Shown here: one piece after another, positions 38,046-48,850 of the stretch
How the letters are laid out: each line of letters opens with the position of its first letter
Numbering within the stretch: position 1 is the first letter of the stretch
The notes under the pieces: model-generated
What the model was told of the DNA's origin: nothing
The model's database searches: none
Seen by the model: only the letters and a program-made list of their open reading frames with translations
Made by a program: the position numbers and the translations under genes
From: Symbiodinium natans
Taxonomy: Eukaryota; Sar; Dinophyceae; Suessiales; Symbiodiniaceae
DNA length: 64,000 bases
NCBI GenBank assembly: GCA_905221605.1
Contig: CAJNDS010000137.1
Location: 153,834-217,833, forward strand
Reading direction: 5' to 3'

Positions 38046-38060
38046 TCACTCACTCATTGG
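37779..38060. repeat. (GA)n and (CA)n microsatellites
   Basis: (GA)n at 37779-37822, (CTCA)n near 37866-37890, then (CA)n at 37906-38040 and (CTCA)n again. The open frame over it is an artefact. Confidence 0.9.
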
Positions 38061-39006
38061 TTGGTTTGAGGGTTTTGGGAGCCCCCAACCCACCTCTAAT
38101 TCGGAATGGGTTTCAAACTGTGGGGTGATTTCGGGAGGATTTGCCAGAAAGTGTGTTTATCATTAGGGGTGTGTTTAATACAAAGGGTAAAGACTTGTAA
38201 AGAGGCTTAGAGCCTTGCACGATGAAGTTCTAACCCTGAACCCCAAACCCGGATCTCTGCATCCTGGCTCGAAGTCCCTGCCTCAGTTCTCCTCGCTCTC
38301 GCAACGTGTCGACTCAAGAAGCAGGCTAGAGGGACCGTCATCGTGTCCGAGTTGCGCTCTGCAAGGCATGGCCTGTGCAGCATTGAGGGCTGCTAGGGCT
38401 CGAGGCTTTAAGATTCTTGCTGGGGCGATGCTTTGGGATAAGATTGGATTGCCCCCTTCCTTCTTTCTGAGGGCAACCTACTCATGTTTAAAGTCTTATG
38501 CCCTGAAGCTCTGGTCCATTGCCCACGCAGAGTTTGGAGGGTTAGGGTTTCAGGTTCAGAGTCTCATAGGCCTGGGGCTGTGGGTTTAGCGTCTAGGAGA
38601 GTTTAGGGACCGTGGCGAAGCAAGAGTGGAAAGTGGAGTGAATGACCCTGCAGCCTGCACAAATTGGACTAGCGAAGTTCAGCTGACCGCGCCCTTCTGA
38701 AGTTTCCTGTAAGCCCTTTGAAATCAAACATGCACCCTGTCAAGCCTGTCATATAGGCTTCTGAAGTGTAGGTAGGCTTTGGGGTATGATCGGCGATTTC
38801 TGGAAGCCTGTTGCAAAGGGGTCTTGGGGTGTAATTTCTGTTGTGCAGGCTTTACTATAGGGTATAGGTCCACAAGGATCTTACAAGGTTTAGCCCGAAA
38901 CCTTAAGCCTTTTCTCCGATGCTGCGTGGTTTTGTCCAGCTCGGTGGGGGCCAAGAAAGAACAGCAAAGGAAGGGTTCGTCTAGGACCCAGAGTAGCTGG
39001 GTCTTG

Positions 39007-39093
39007 GAGTACTGTACTTGAATACTTTTTTTGGTTCTGGGTTCCTATTATAGCTACTTATACCTAAAAAGTATATTTTTTTCAGGGTCTACT
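39007..39093. mobile_element. Repeat element, family F (copy 1)
   Basis: Nearly identical to 51273-51350: GTACTGTACTTGAATACTTT, GGTTCTGGGTTCC, CTACTTATACCTAAAAAGTA, GGGTCTACTCC. The inner ends AATACTTTTT and AAAAAGTAT are complementary. Confidence 0.65.
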
Positions 39094-40020
39094 CCAAAGC
39101 TAAGGTAGGCCCTTATTCCCAGGTTACTCCTGGGTGTAGTCGAGGGTTCGTCGCATGTGCTCCCAAGGTGCCAGCGATGGCCGCAGGGTGCTCAGCTTGC
39201 GTCGGGTATCCCATGCTCAATCCTCACAAGTATTTGTAACGCCCTGTAGGGCTCAGGGTTTGGGATTGAGGTTTAGTAGGGTTAGGCTCGGTCCTAAAGC
39301 GAGTGTAAAGCCCCAAAGCCCCTGCAGACTTCAATCTCTAAAAGCCCGAAACGCCTCAAAGCCCGAAAGGCCCCCAAAACAAACCCAAGCAGAAGCCTTT
39401 TGGGAAAGCCGAGAATGACTGGGACACCTTACTCCCCATACTTTAGGGTGTTCAGGTTTACGTAACGTTTAGGGTTTAGAGTTTAGGGTTTAGAGCTAGG
39501 GTGGTGACCGAAAGCCCGTTGCAAAGGGCTCTGTTCCCTTGCTAGTATGAGCCATTCAACCTGAGCTACCTAGATGCACCTGGCAAATGGTCTAGGGGGA
39601 GGCTTATGCACGGTCCATTGTTGGAAGGGGGTCCCTGAAATTTGTGACACATGTCCTATTCTTGGTAGGGTTCTAGGCTCCCTGTCTACACCCTCTCACA
39701 AACCCTAAACCCTAAACCTAAACCTTTGTCCGTTGGTTACGAGCCGTAGGATTCTGTGGAGCCTGGAGCTCTCCCTCAAAGTGGCCACTGAGGCTCATGC
39801 AGACCTCTTGGCTCGCGATTCTCTCCCGGCGGGAGGCGCGCCCTTTTGCTTCCGTATGTTTGAAAGGAGCATGGCGACATAAGCCTTTCTGGAGATTTCA
39901 TGCACGTGGCTGCCGGATGGATGTATCCATGATAGGCGCCTTAAGCTGATGAGGGTACCCCATGCACCCTAGTAAACGAGGAAAGCTACCCTCTTTCTTG
40001 CTGAGGTTTCTGATAGTCAG

Positions 40021-40147
40021 TGTTCACGCCAAGGCTTGGCCGAGGAGGAGGCGCGTCGCGACCACTTGGGCTCTTCCGTCGTCTACGTTCCCTGCATCGC
40101 CAGCATCGCAGCACACGCCACGGCTCACTTGAGCCAGGCGCATGAGG
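40021..40147 (+). CDS. Exon in duplication copy 2
   Basis: After GTCAG: CSRQGLAEEEARRDHLGSSV, VYVPCIASIAAHATAHLSQA and HE, meeting G/GTTTAGGG. Copy 1 keeps the start (ASRQGLAEETPR at 32413-32460), but the rest differs. Confidence 0.55.
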
Positions 40148-41006
40148 GTTTAGGGTCTGTGGTTTAGGGCCGGGTGAGGTGTGGTCGAAAAAGGGGTTTC
40201 GGGCTTACCTGTTGAGAGCGCATGAAAAGCCTCAAACTTGGGGCTATGCTTGACCTCTGGCCGTGAGAGCTGGGAAGGTGCAGAAGGCATGAACCGAAGA
40301 CCTTGCACCCCGATTGAAGCTTCGGCGTTCAACAATCGGGGTTCAGGATTCAGGAAAGAAGGCCTCCCGGCGCTTACTAAGTGGCTCTAAGCCCTATGGG
40401 CCAGGCAAACCATCCCCGTAACCTGCAAGCAGAAGCCCTGCGCCTAAGCACCAAAAGCAACCTGCACACCCTTTTAGGCTTTAGGATCTAGGGTCAAGCC
40501 TCATGGCTTCTGCCACAAGCCCCTCAGGCTCCCCCACCCTCCCAAAAGAGTGCTCGACGTAAGTTCATGTCGAGTGGCGATGGGCACTGTATTCCCTGTA
40601 GTAGTATTAGGACCCCCGAAGTGGGCCGGAAACCCTAAACCCTGGACCCGAAACCCTAAACCTTCAACCCTAAACCCTAACCCCACGTCCTTAGGTGTGT
40701 ATTGGCGGTTGACTCTGGGGCTCATGGGGTAAGTTGGAGATGGGTAGTTGCAAATAGATCTTACAATCCCTCACCGTTTTTGCCACCAAAATCCACCCAC
40801 CCTAAAACTCATACCCTACAAACCCCGACAATCCCAGATAGAAAGGCCCCTCTACGCAGGGACTGGGGGGATTTTGGGCGCAGGGTTCGGGCTTTGAGAG
40901 CATGAGGGCTACGAGAACAGCCTTCGGGCTTTTGGTCCCTGATTTTCGTAAACCCTAAACCCTAAACCCTAAACCCTAAACCCTAAACCCTAAACCCTCC
41001 GAAGAG

Positions 41007-41102
41007 GCTCGAGGAGGGCTGAAGCTGCTGATCGCGGAGGGCGGCTCCGTGGCGGATGCCAAGGCCCTCGAGGCTTTGAAGCAGAGAGCCCCTGGGCCGC
41101 TT
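41007..41102 (+). CDS. Exon, unknown protein, repeated at 48261
   Basis: From GAAGAG/G to CCGCTT/GTAGGGTTTAGGG, phase 0 both ends (32 codons). Reads ARGGLKLLIAEGGSVADAKA then LEALKQRAPGPL. It is flanked by eight CCCTAAA units upstream and about nine TTTAGGG units downstream. The exon at 48261 has the same pattern (LELLI...KAFEILKQA), so the gene or domain is duplicated. Confidence 0.7.
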
Positions 41103-41641
41103 GTAGGGTTTAGGGTTTAGGGTTTAGGGTTTAGGGTTTAGGGTTTAGGGTTTGGGGTTTAGGGTTTAGGGTTTAGGGCTTTTTGCAGGGTTTGAGGCTT
41201 TAGGGAGGGTTTCGGGATTGGAGGTTTAAGGTTGGGGTTTCGGGGCTTTTGGGGCTTGCGGCTGCAAACGGTATGGGGCTTTGGGTTTGTAAGGTCTACG
41301 CCTTGGTACTTGCGATTCTTGTAGGGTCCTTAAGGGAGGGAGGTTCATGGGGGGTAGGTACCTAGCGAACCTTCGGGAAGCTTGGGGAGACTCGAGGAAT
41401 AGTGGGGAGTGTTAGGGAACCTTGGGTTACAAAACCCTTGAACCCCCTTCGCTTCAGAACCTCTAAGATTCAGGGTATCGGCTCAGGAGACCAGGGTCTC
41501 GGTTTGTTGATTTGTTTTGGGAAAGGATTCGACAGGAACCTTGAAGACACCTCCCCCCCAACGCCCCCAACAATAGAAGCCCGCAAAGCCGACTCTTAAT
41601 GTTTTGCAAGCGAATGAAACAGGATTTATATTGCTGTTACT

Positions 41642-41701
41642 GGTGAGTGTACATAGAGTCCCCCGTCCTTCTGGGGATACTGAGAATGTAAACTCTCACA
41701 T
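41642..41701. mobile_element. Short hairpin, possible introner remnant
   Basis: GTGAGTGTACATAGAGTCCC is complementary to the end GGGGATACTGAGAATGTAAACTCTCAC in its outer 12-15 bases. It starts with a consensus donor GTGAGT. Confidence 0.45.
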
Positions 41702-42099
41702 GGCCATGAGCCCTGTTGCTGGCCCGGCTTGCTCACGAACGCACAGCAAGATGGTGGAGGGTTGAGTGTCTTCCCTGTCTTTTAGCTTTAGTTTTACTTG
41801 AGGAGCTACATTTGAGGGCAAGGGCTTGGGTGGCCTTGAGGGTTTGGCCCTACAACCCGAAACCCTATAACCCCGCAACTCTATAACCCTGTGAACTCAT
41901 GAACCCTAAACCCTAATTATAAACCTCAAACCCTAAGCCCTATAAACCCTAAAGCAAAAGCAAACCAAAACGCCTAGGGGCTGAGGGATTTTGGGGACTT
42001 GTCACTTCGCCGTGGACGCCGGCGACGCCAACGCCGTTCAGTTTTATAGGGTTTAGGGTAAAAGGTTGAGGATTTAGGGAGGCTTGGCAGAAAAAACAG

Positions 42100-42223
42100 C
42101 CTGGTGCTTAGCGGAGAATTGCACGTCCTTGCACGACGTTTTTGTGCCGAGGTTCGCTCACTACGCCCCGCCAAGACGGTGCTGGTCGGGACCAGCAGCA
42201 CTGCGCAGATGGACCAGGCTCGG
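42100..42223 (+). CDS. Exon, unknown protein
   Basis: After AAACAG: LVLSGELHVLARRFCAEVRS, LRPAKTVLVGTSSTAQMDQA and R before GTACGCC. The segment RSLRPAKTVLVG resembles GALRPRKTVLLG in the exon at 48478. With the 41007/48261 pair this supports a repeated two-exon module. Confidence 0.6.
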
Positions 42224-42674
42224 GTACGCCAGGATTCTTTCTCTCCCCCCCCCTCCTCATGAATCTCACCCTCAACCCTAAGCCCTAAACGCTAAACACT
42301 GAACCCGAAACCCTAAACCCTGTGCTTGGGTCTGATGTGTAGGGCTCCTCCCAGTTGTCTCCTAAATACCGCCAGCACACCCTACGTCCTCAACGCAAGC
42401 CCCTGCGAAGCCCCAACCGTAAACCCGAAACCCGAAGCTCTGAGTGACTTTCTTTCATCTCTGCAGTAGCCCTGTGGAGTTTTGCTGCGTCAGGTTCGGA
42501 GTATTGTCAGGCTTCGGGTTAAGATTTTGGCTTGGGGCTTAGGGTTTGGTTCAGGGTTTGGGGTTTAGGGTTTTGCCAAAAGCCCGTTGAAAAGGGGTTT
42601 TGGGGTTTTAGGGTTGGGATATTTGGGGTTTCAGGGTTTCGGGGGTTTTGGGGTGTTAGGGTTTTAGGGCTCAG

Positions 42675-42775
42675 GGCTTGGCTCCATGCAAGCAGATATG
42701 TCTGTCTTGGCACCCCGAGCCCTGAGCTTCAGCCATTCCGCCATAAGTCCCATGGCTAGTGCTCAGGGACCTTGA
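42675..42775 (+). CDS. Candidate terminal exon
   Basis: Contains MQADMSVLAPRALSFSHSAI then SPMASAQGP and TGA. It is preceded by TCAG and variant telomere repeat. Confidence 0.4.
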
Positions 42776-43476
42776 GGGCGTACGGCTTAAGTTAGGGCCT
42801 AAAAACTCTAAAAAGCCTGGAAGCCCTGAAAACCCTAATAGTCCAAAGAAAGCAAACCCTAAACCCCGGGTTTGCTTTATTTAGGTTTTGGGGTTTTCAG
42901 GGCTTCCAGGCTTTTTAGGGTTTTTCAAGGCTTTTAGGGCTCTTCGGGTGAGTTCTTCGTGCTTGGGGCTCCGTGCCCCTCCGTTGTGGATGGATCGATC
43001 ATCCCCAAATTCGGGTCAAGAATTTAGTGTTTAGGGTTTAGGGTGGATCCTGTCCATGCATGTCTCGAGCTCAAGCCCTAATTACGCCCTTGAAACCCGA
43101 AAAGGGCCAAAAGGGCTTTTTTTGTTTTCCTTAAGAGCCCTGGAAACCTTCAAGGTAAAGGCCCCTAACACCCTTGAAGCCCTAAATGCTTGTCAGGTCT
43201 TCAGGGAGCTCGCAGGGGAGGGCTTGGAGGTTTGCTGCGCGCGCACAGGACCTCAACCTCAAAACAGGCATTTGATGGGTTTGTCGACAGCAGTCTGGGA
43301 TCAAAACGGTGACAACCATACTCTCTGACTGCTCACTGAGGCCTTTACCTTCTAGAAAACCCCTGCCCTCAAGTTCTGAAGCCTCAACCGCAGGGGGTGG
43401 GGCATGGAGGAGGGAGGTTCTGAAACGGGGCATATAGATATTACCCTAAACCCTGAACCCGAGAGAAGTGCCTTTT

Positions 43477-43810
43477 CCTCCATTAAGAGCGGGGCCTTGA
43501 CTCAGAAAAAGAAAAGATCCCCTAAACCCTTTATGAGAAAGAAACCCTAAACCCTAGACTCCACACTCTTCAGAAACAAGCCCCTAAACTCTGAATCCTT
43601 CAAAAGCAGAGTTCTGAAACCTAAACTCCAAGAACTGAACAAAAACAACAAAAACACAAGTCCTAAACCCTAAGCTTTAAACCCTCAAAACAAGCCCTAT
43701 CCCCTAAAAAACTAAGCCCCTAACCCCTTATCTCTGAACCCTTAAAAAAGAGCCCTGAACCCTAAACTCTATGAGCCCTGAAACTAAAACAGCCCTAACC
43801 CCTAAACTCT
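43477..43810. other. Degenerate CCCTAAA field without a gene
   Basis: Long stretch of telomere-unit relics interrupted by A-rich spacers (AGAAACCC, AAAAACAAC). No coding frame is supported. Confidence 0.6.
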
Positions 43811-44068
43811 CGGTTCACTGCGGCTTAACGCGTTTCTGGAGTTTAGGGTTTAGGGTTTAGGGTTGAGGAGGTCATGATTGTTTTGCTATCTGCCCTGACC
43901 AGCCGCACCCCTACAGTACGTTCCAGGTATCCCCCCCAAAAAAAAACAAAAAAAAAATCTAATTAGTGAGTATGCCCCCACGAGCCCCCGAGTCCTGTGT
44001 AAGCTTAAAACCTATAAACCCTAAACCCCAAATCTAGGTTTGGGTTAATTGGGTTTCCGAAATTAGGG

Positions 44069-44150
44069 ATACCTTCTTGGGGTCCTTATTATCAGGGAAT
44101 CCTACTATTTGGGGGGTTGTAGTTGGGGTCCCTCATTTTCATAAACCCCC
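44069..44150. mobile_element. Inverted-repeat element, family C (copy 4)
   Basis: GGGTCCTTATTATCAGGGAA, TCCTACTATTTGGGG and GGTCCCTCATTTTCATAAAC. Nearly the same as 53137-53222 and the complement of 57862. Confidence 0.65.
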
Positions 44151-44271
44151 ATACAGGGCTCAGAGTTTCTTTGTTGGGCTTCTTGTTAAGTTTGGTATGT
44201 AGCGCTATGGCTGAAAGGGCTTAGGGTGTGGGGCTTTGGGTGTATCTCATGTCACGCCTTCTTGTTCCCAG

Positions 44272-44331
44272 CCCTTGGCAGGACTTCTTCCTCCGCCAGC
44301 CGATCCTGTGCAGAATGCGACTTCCAAGCAG
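44272..44331 (+). CDS. Short exon, unknown protein
   Basis: Between GTTCCCAG and CAAGCAG/GTATTT: PWQDFFLRQPILCRMRLPS. Good acceptor (pyrimidine-rich) and donor. Confidence 0.6.
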
Positions 44332-45492
44332 GTATTTCAACTCTGAACCCCAAACCCTCGGGTTTAGGGTTTAGGGTTTCGTGTTTAGGGCCCTAATTGC
44401 GAGATGCGCTGCACTAGGTCAGTCGGATTGAGCGTGGCTTCTCCAGGGCTTCGCTCCCTTCTCAACACTAGAATTGGCAGCCCGTAAGTTAACATTGAGT
44501 GATTGAGTGTGTGGGTGAGCGTGTGAAGTACAACACAAGCGAAAGGAATGACACGACCGCACAAGGGAAAGACAAGCAAGCAATGACAAAAATCGAGTCG
44601 CAGTAGAACTCGCTAGCCCAAAGAGGAGACTTTTCAGGCAGTCGGCATTTTTAGGTGTGTGTATATATATATATACATATGGTCAAGGCCCCCATGGTAT
44701 CCCCCCCCACTTCGGGTTTATGGCTTTGGTGGTGGTTGTGGCGGTGGGGGTTCAGAGTCCCGCCACGCCGGGTTCAGAGTCTTCAGATTTTGGGGGTTTC
44801 GTGAGGGTTTGGGGTTTGATTGGGGCAACTGGCTAGATTCGAGCCCAGTGCGAGAGCAGGGTCTATTTATTGCATAGGGTTTCTAAACCCTAAACCCTCA
44901 ACCCTAAACCCTCAACCCTAAAGCCTAAACCCCAAACCCCTAAACCCTAAACCCTAAATCCAGTTATGACTATTCGGGGATGAGGGAGGCATCCTCGAGC
45001 CTATCGGCACTTTTGTAACCCTAAACCATATAAGGCCTCAAAAGTGATGACAGTTTCGAGGATGTACAACTTGTTGATTCGCATGCTTCTGAAATCTTAT
45101 GGCGATTTGTCTTTATAGTCGTTTATAGCTCTTTCATTCTTTTCGGCAGAACTGGTCCTGCCTGTCATTTGATCCCCCCCACCCACCACCCACCACACAC
45201 AGTTGCAGGCTGCCTCGACACCCAAACCGGAGCTACGGACCAGACTGGTCCTACCAAAACACGAACCGCCTCTACCCCAAAAGCAAAGGCTACTGTACAC
45301 CTGCCCAAGCCCTAAACCTCAAAGGCTCAAAGGGTTTATGATCTGACGACAGTAGGCCTCTTGAACACAAAAAGAGACTGAGGCTCATACCTTCGCGAAT
45401 GCTGGCGACTTGTCTCGTAGAAGGGCCCCAAGCGGGAGGGAGTTGCTGAATTGCAGACCTTTCTTGTTGAAAACCCTAAACCCTGTACCCAG

Positions 45493-45588
45493 ACCTTGGA
45501 GTTTCTCGAGGTCAAGCGGTCTTTGCATCGGATCAGCTGTTACACCTTCTGGCTACTTCCATTGACAGCCTTGAGAGTTGCCACGTGC
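45493..45588 (+). CDS. Exon, unknown protein
   Basis: After CCCAG: TLEFLEVKRSLHRISCYTFW then LLPLTALRVATCG, a charged start and a hydrophobic end. It runs into TTTAGGG. The donor could be GTGCGG or GCGGAT. Confidence 0.55.
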
Positions 45589-46367
45589 GGATTTAGGTTT
45601 AGGGTTTAGGGGTTGGGGGTTGGGGGTTAGGGGTTGGGTTTAGATCTAAGGGTAGTATCATGGGCCGTTAATGTGGCCCCTTACCCTCTTTAAAGGGTAT
45701 GTATAGGGTATGTAGAGGGGAATATAAGGGTCCCTGGCAGCCCCAAATCCTTAAATTAGTAGCTGAGTAGGTAACCTTTAGCCTTTTGGGGTATGTATAA
45801 TCCTACCATAAGTGCAAGGTTAACCTTTTCTGGCCCAGGGCACTCAGCAACTAGGTTAAGATTCGCCCCTCGTTTTCTGATGTATAAGCCGTGGTGAACC
45901 TTAGCCCCCAAACTCCGAAGTCTGAAACCCTTCAGACGATGACTTACGCCGTGCACTGCCCCGGCAGCCTGAACTCTGAACTTTAGGAGTTCGGGCGGTT
46001 TAGGGTTTAGGGCTTGGGGTTTAGGAGTTGGGGGGGGTTTAGGGTTCAGGGCTTGGGCTTGGGGTTTAGGAGTTCGGGGGGTTTAGGGTTTAGGAACCCC
46101 AAGCCCGGGCAACCCGACAGTGTAGTTTCTTTGTCGATCCATGAGGAATGTTGCAGAAGTTGGCCTCTGAGAAGGTCCTTGGCGAGAATGGCTGTCCACG
46201 TTGTTGCTTGTGGCTTTCATGGTTTGCACGTCGGTGTTTGGATGTGTGTTGTCCATTTTCGCGGTACCTGGCATTCGTGCCGCCGACATCATTCGGCCTG
46301 AAAGTAGTCCCGGCCTGACATCTGCAAACACATGCAAACACCAAAGCCCCCCAAGGCCCTGCTTAAA

Positions 46368-46436
46368 GGTTCCCTCACAAGTGACCAACCTAAAAAACAG
46401 GGTCTCTGATGTTATATGGTCACTGGGACACCAAGA
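46368..46436. mobile_element. Family B element, truncated (copy 2)
   Basis: Holds GGTTCCCTCACAAGTGACCA, ACCTAAAAAACAGGG and ATATGGTCACTGGGACACCA AG at the right end, matching 58700-58762. The left arm is missing. Confidence 0.45.
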
Positions 46437-46446
46437 AGTGCTCCCC

Positions 46447-46615
46447 TACTGAGCGACCTGGAATTTCCGTGGTGAAGTGTCGCAGTGACTTTTCGACTTT
46501 TCGAGCACGGGGTGGGGTGCCACTGGTCGCCAGCCAGAAATCTAGAGCTATGGCTACCTCTTGGCCTTCAACGCGCTGCTGAATCTCACGCGGGACCGTC
46601 ATGCGCAAGGAACTC
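46447..46615 (-). CDS. Candidate minus-strand exon
   Basis: On the minus strand: RMTVPREIQQRVEGQEVAIA, LDFWLATSGTPPRARKVEKS and LRHFTTEIP ending at CCAG/GTCGCT. It has clear coding character and a good donor; a truncated B element follows on that strand. It would be a gene opposite to its neighbours. Confidence 0.5.
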
Positions 46616-46780
46616 GCCCTGAACCCTAAACCCCACAGAATCCTAGCCCACTCATGCCAGCATGAGAGTCGAAGCCCCAAACCGGAGCAAGCGAGGCCCA
46701 GGTGGGGGGGTGCACCTCGCCCCAAGCCCCTAGCTCTTCAAAGACAGAACGAAAGAAAGATAATCAAAGAAAGAGATACA

Positions 46781-46883
46781 TTGGGGTTTTCCCCCTTGCA
46801 CTCACTGTCCTTAACAGGGGTTATAATCGGGGGTACTACAATCTCTATTAAGGACTGTTTTGGTATAAGGGGGAACATCCCAA
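46781..46883. mobile_element. Inverted-repeat element, family A (copy 2)
   Basis: Left arm TTGGGGTTTTCCCCCTTG, inner ACTGTCCTTAACAGGGG; right arm TAAGGACTGTTTTGGTATAA and GGGGGAACATCCCAA. Length 103 bp. Confidence 0.7.
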
Positions 46884-47380
46884 GAGACACACACACACAC
46901 ACACGGAAAGACATACAGACAGGAAGCCCGGACGCCCGTGAAAAAGCCGCGCTGGGAGCTTGCAATAAACGCTCCTGTAATGTGCGGCTGTTGGAGCGTG
47001 CGAACAGTCAAGGCCGAGCAGCTGTTCTGACATCAGGGTTTCGGGTTTAGGGTTTCGGGTTTAGGGTTCAGGGTTTAGAGGATGCTCCGAGAAACCTGAA
47101 ATGTCGACAGCGAGGTTAGGCTTCTTATTGAATTTGCCGCTGGCTTTTGATCCCTCACCCACACCAAGACCATAAGCTCTACAACCCCTAATCATCCCCA
47201 AGCCTAGGTTCCGATGTTCTGTTTGCATTCCTGGAAATCTATGCTCATCGCCCTCACAACTGAGTGTCGATTGTCGGAGTTTGCTTATGCTGCATTCTCA
47301 TGACGTGCAACCCCACCTCTCCTGGGGTTTGGTAGGTTTTAGGGTTTAGGGTTTAGGGTTTTGGAGGATCACAGACACAG

Positions 47381-47710
47381 GTCGTCTACTTGCCGCACAT
47401 TGCGGATGTCGACGGCGATGGAATCCTTGGTCTTGCGGAGGCTGTCTGCATGCCTAATTGGAGGTTCATGGTACTCATTAACCAATTATAACTGTACTTA
47501 TAGCCCACTTTGAAGCCCCTTAAGTGGTTATAAGTACGGTTATAAGTACAGTTATAAGTACGGTTATAATTGGTTAAGAAGTACCATGAACCTCCAAGTA
47601 GAATGTAGCTGCGAAGCTTATGGGGATTCGTGCCAGAGGGTCCGTAAGAAGATTGCCAGAGCCACGCAGAGCATTTCGAGATTTTGGGTGCCCAACTCTC
47701 CCTCAAGTCC
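47381..47710 (+). CDS. Two exons with a DxDGDG loop, split by a hairpin intron
   Basis: Exon 47381-47443 (after ACACAG/G) reads VVYLPHIADVDGDGILGL and AEA; exon 47602-~47710 reads NVAAKLMGIRARGSVRRLPE and PRRAFRDFGCPTLPQVLQSG. A GT-AG intron 47444-47601 joins them in phase 0. D-V-D-G-D-G-I-L-G-L-A-E fits a 12-residue EF-hand loop with Glu at position 12, but FG-GAP/VCBS loops look alike; either would bind calcium. Confidence 0.55.
47458..47597. mobile_element. Long hairpin element J inside an intron
   Basis: 140 bp. The outer arms TTGGAGGTTCATGGTACT and its complement at 47580-47597 are almost perfect, continuing through TTAACCAATTATAAC on the left and GTTATAATTGGTTAA on the right. The right half holds three tandem GGTTATAAGTAC-type units. 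It fills nearly the whole 158 bp intron. Confidence 0.75.
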
Positions 47711-48260
47711 TTCAAAGTGGCCTAAACCCTAAACCCTCAACCCTATAACAAGAGCACAGCAAGGAAGTTTCACACTGGCTTGAGGGTTCAAGGTGAACCC
47801 CAAACCCTGAAGCCCCAACCAAGAGCCCCAAACCAACCCGACAACCCCCCAAGGCCCCCCAACCCCCTTAAACCCTCCACCTCCCCAAGTCAAAAACAAA
47901 CTGGCCACATCATCCTAAACCCTAAACCCATGAGACAGTGCCGAGTAAACCCCAAGCCCATTCCGCCCCTATTTATGTTACTTAGGAGACACTAAGCTCC
48001 TAAACACTCTAAAGCCTCAAGCGGTTAAAGGGCTAGAGTCTGGGGTTTTAGGGCTTAGGGTGAAGGTTCAGGAAGGATAACCCCCCCCCAAGCCCTACAC
48101 TCCCTAAGTCCCCCTAAATCCCCCAGAAAACGAAAACCAAACCCACCGGATTTCCCCCGAAATCCAAAAAAAAAACCCAACCGAAGCTCCCGCCCCGCCC
48201 CGAAACCCTAAGCCCTAAGCCCTAAACCCTAAACCCCCCCCCCCCCCCCCCGATTTTCAG

Positions 48261-48341
48261 GCGACGCTGGGCCTGGAGCTCTTGATCACCAAGGGATGCT
48301 CGGATCCGAAGGCCTTCGAGATCCTGAAGCAGGCGTCTCGG
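48261..48341 (+). CDS. Exon, unknown protein (27 codons)
   Basis: From GATTTTCAG/G to TCTCGG/GTTTAGGG, phase 0. Reads ATLGLELLITKGCSDPKAFE then ILKQASR. The donor is the first GT of a TTTAGGG tract. Upstream: CCCTAAA and an 18-nt C run that acts as the polypyrimidine tract. Homologous to the exon at 41007. Confidence 0.75.
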
Positions 48342-48477
48342 GTTTAGGGATTTAGGGATTTAGGGTCTAGGGTTTAGGGTATAGGGTCTAGGGTTTCAGG
48401 GTTTAGGGTTTAGGGGGATCCGGGTGGGTGGGGGGGGTGTATAGAGGGTTTTGATTACAGGGTTTGGGGGCCCTGAG

Positions 48478-48546
48478 GTCATTGGCGCACTCCGGCCGCG
48501 GAAGACGGTTCTGCTGGGCGCCAAGAAGTCGGATGAGATGGAGGAG
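48478..48546 (+). CDS. Exon, unknown protein (23 codons)
   Basis: From CCTGAG/G to GAGGAG/GTCGGA, phase 0, so it joins the previous exon after removing a 136 bp intron. Reads VIGALRPRKTVLLGAKKSDE then MEE. A family A element follows within 25 bp. Confidence 0.7.
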
Positions 48547-48568
48547 GTCGGATGTTGCCCACATCTTG

Positions 48569-48667
48569 GCATGTCCTCCCCTTATACTACCAGTCCTTAA
48601 TAGTGATTAGAATAGGGGGGGTACCATAATCCCTCTTAAGGACAGTTAGTCTAAGGGTGTACATCCC
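48569..48667. mobile_element. Inverted-repeat element, family A (copy 3)
   Basis: Left GGCATGTCCTCCCCTTATAC and CCAGTCCTTAATAG; right CTTAAGGACAGTTAGTCTAA and GGGTGTACATCCC. 99 bp, in the intron after the exon at 48478. Confidence 0.7.
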
Positions 48668-48850
48668 AACCCACATCCTAAGCCTACATTACTCGTAGCC
48701 CTACAGCCCTAAGAATCCAAAACTCCAGAATCCTCAACCCCAGAAGCCCCCCTTTTGAAAACTGTTGTCATTATTACAACACAAATATAATACAAACCAT
48801 CAAAAACACAATAAACTACAACCATCCCTCAACCCTGGCTCTCGGACCAG

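Larger units (their letters stand above)
38230..40760. repeat. Segmental duplication, copy 2
   Basis: Diverged copy of 31180-33020, about 7 kb downstream, same orientation. It contains extra pieces: a family F element near 39007, D-type sequence at 39085-39135, and a CCCTAAA-type block inside the region that is an intact exon in copy 1. Confidence 0.75.

Noticed and set aside
37906-38060. 110-codon frame rich in His/Thr
   Set aside because: It is produced by the (CA)n microsatellite.
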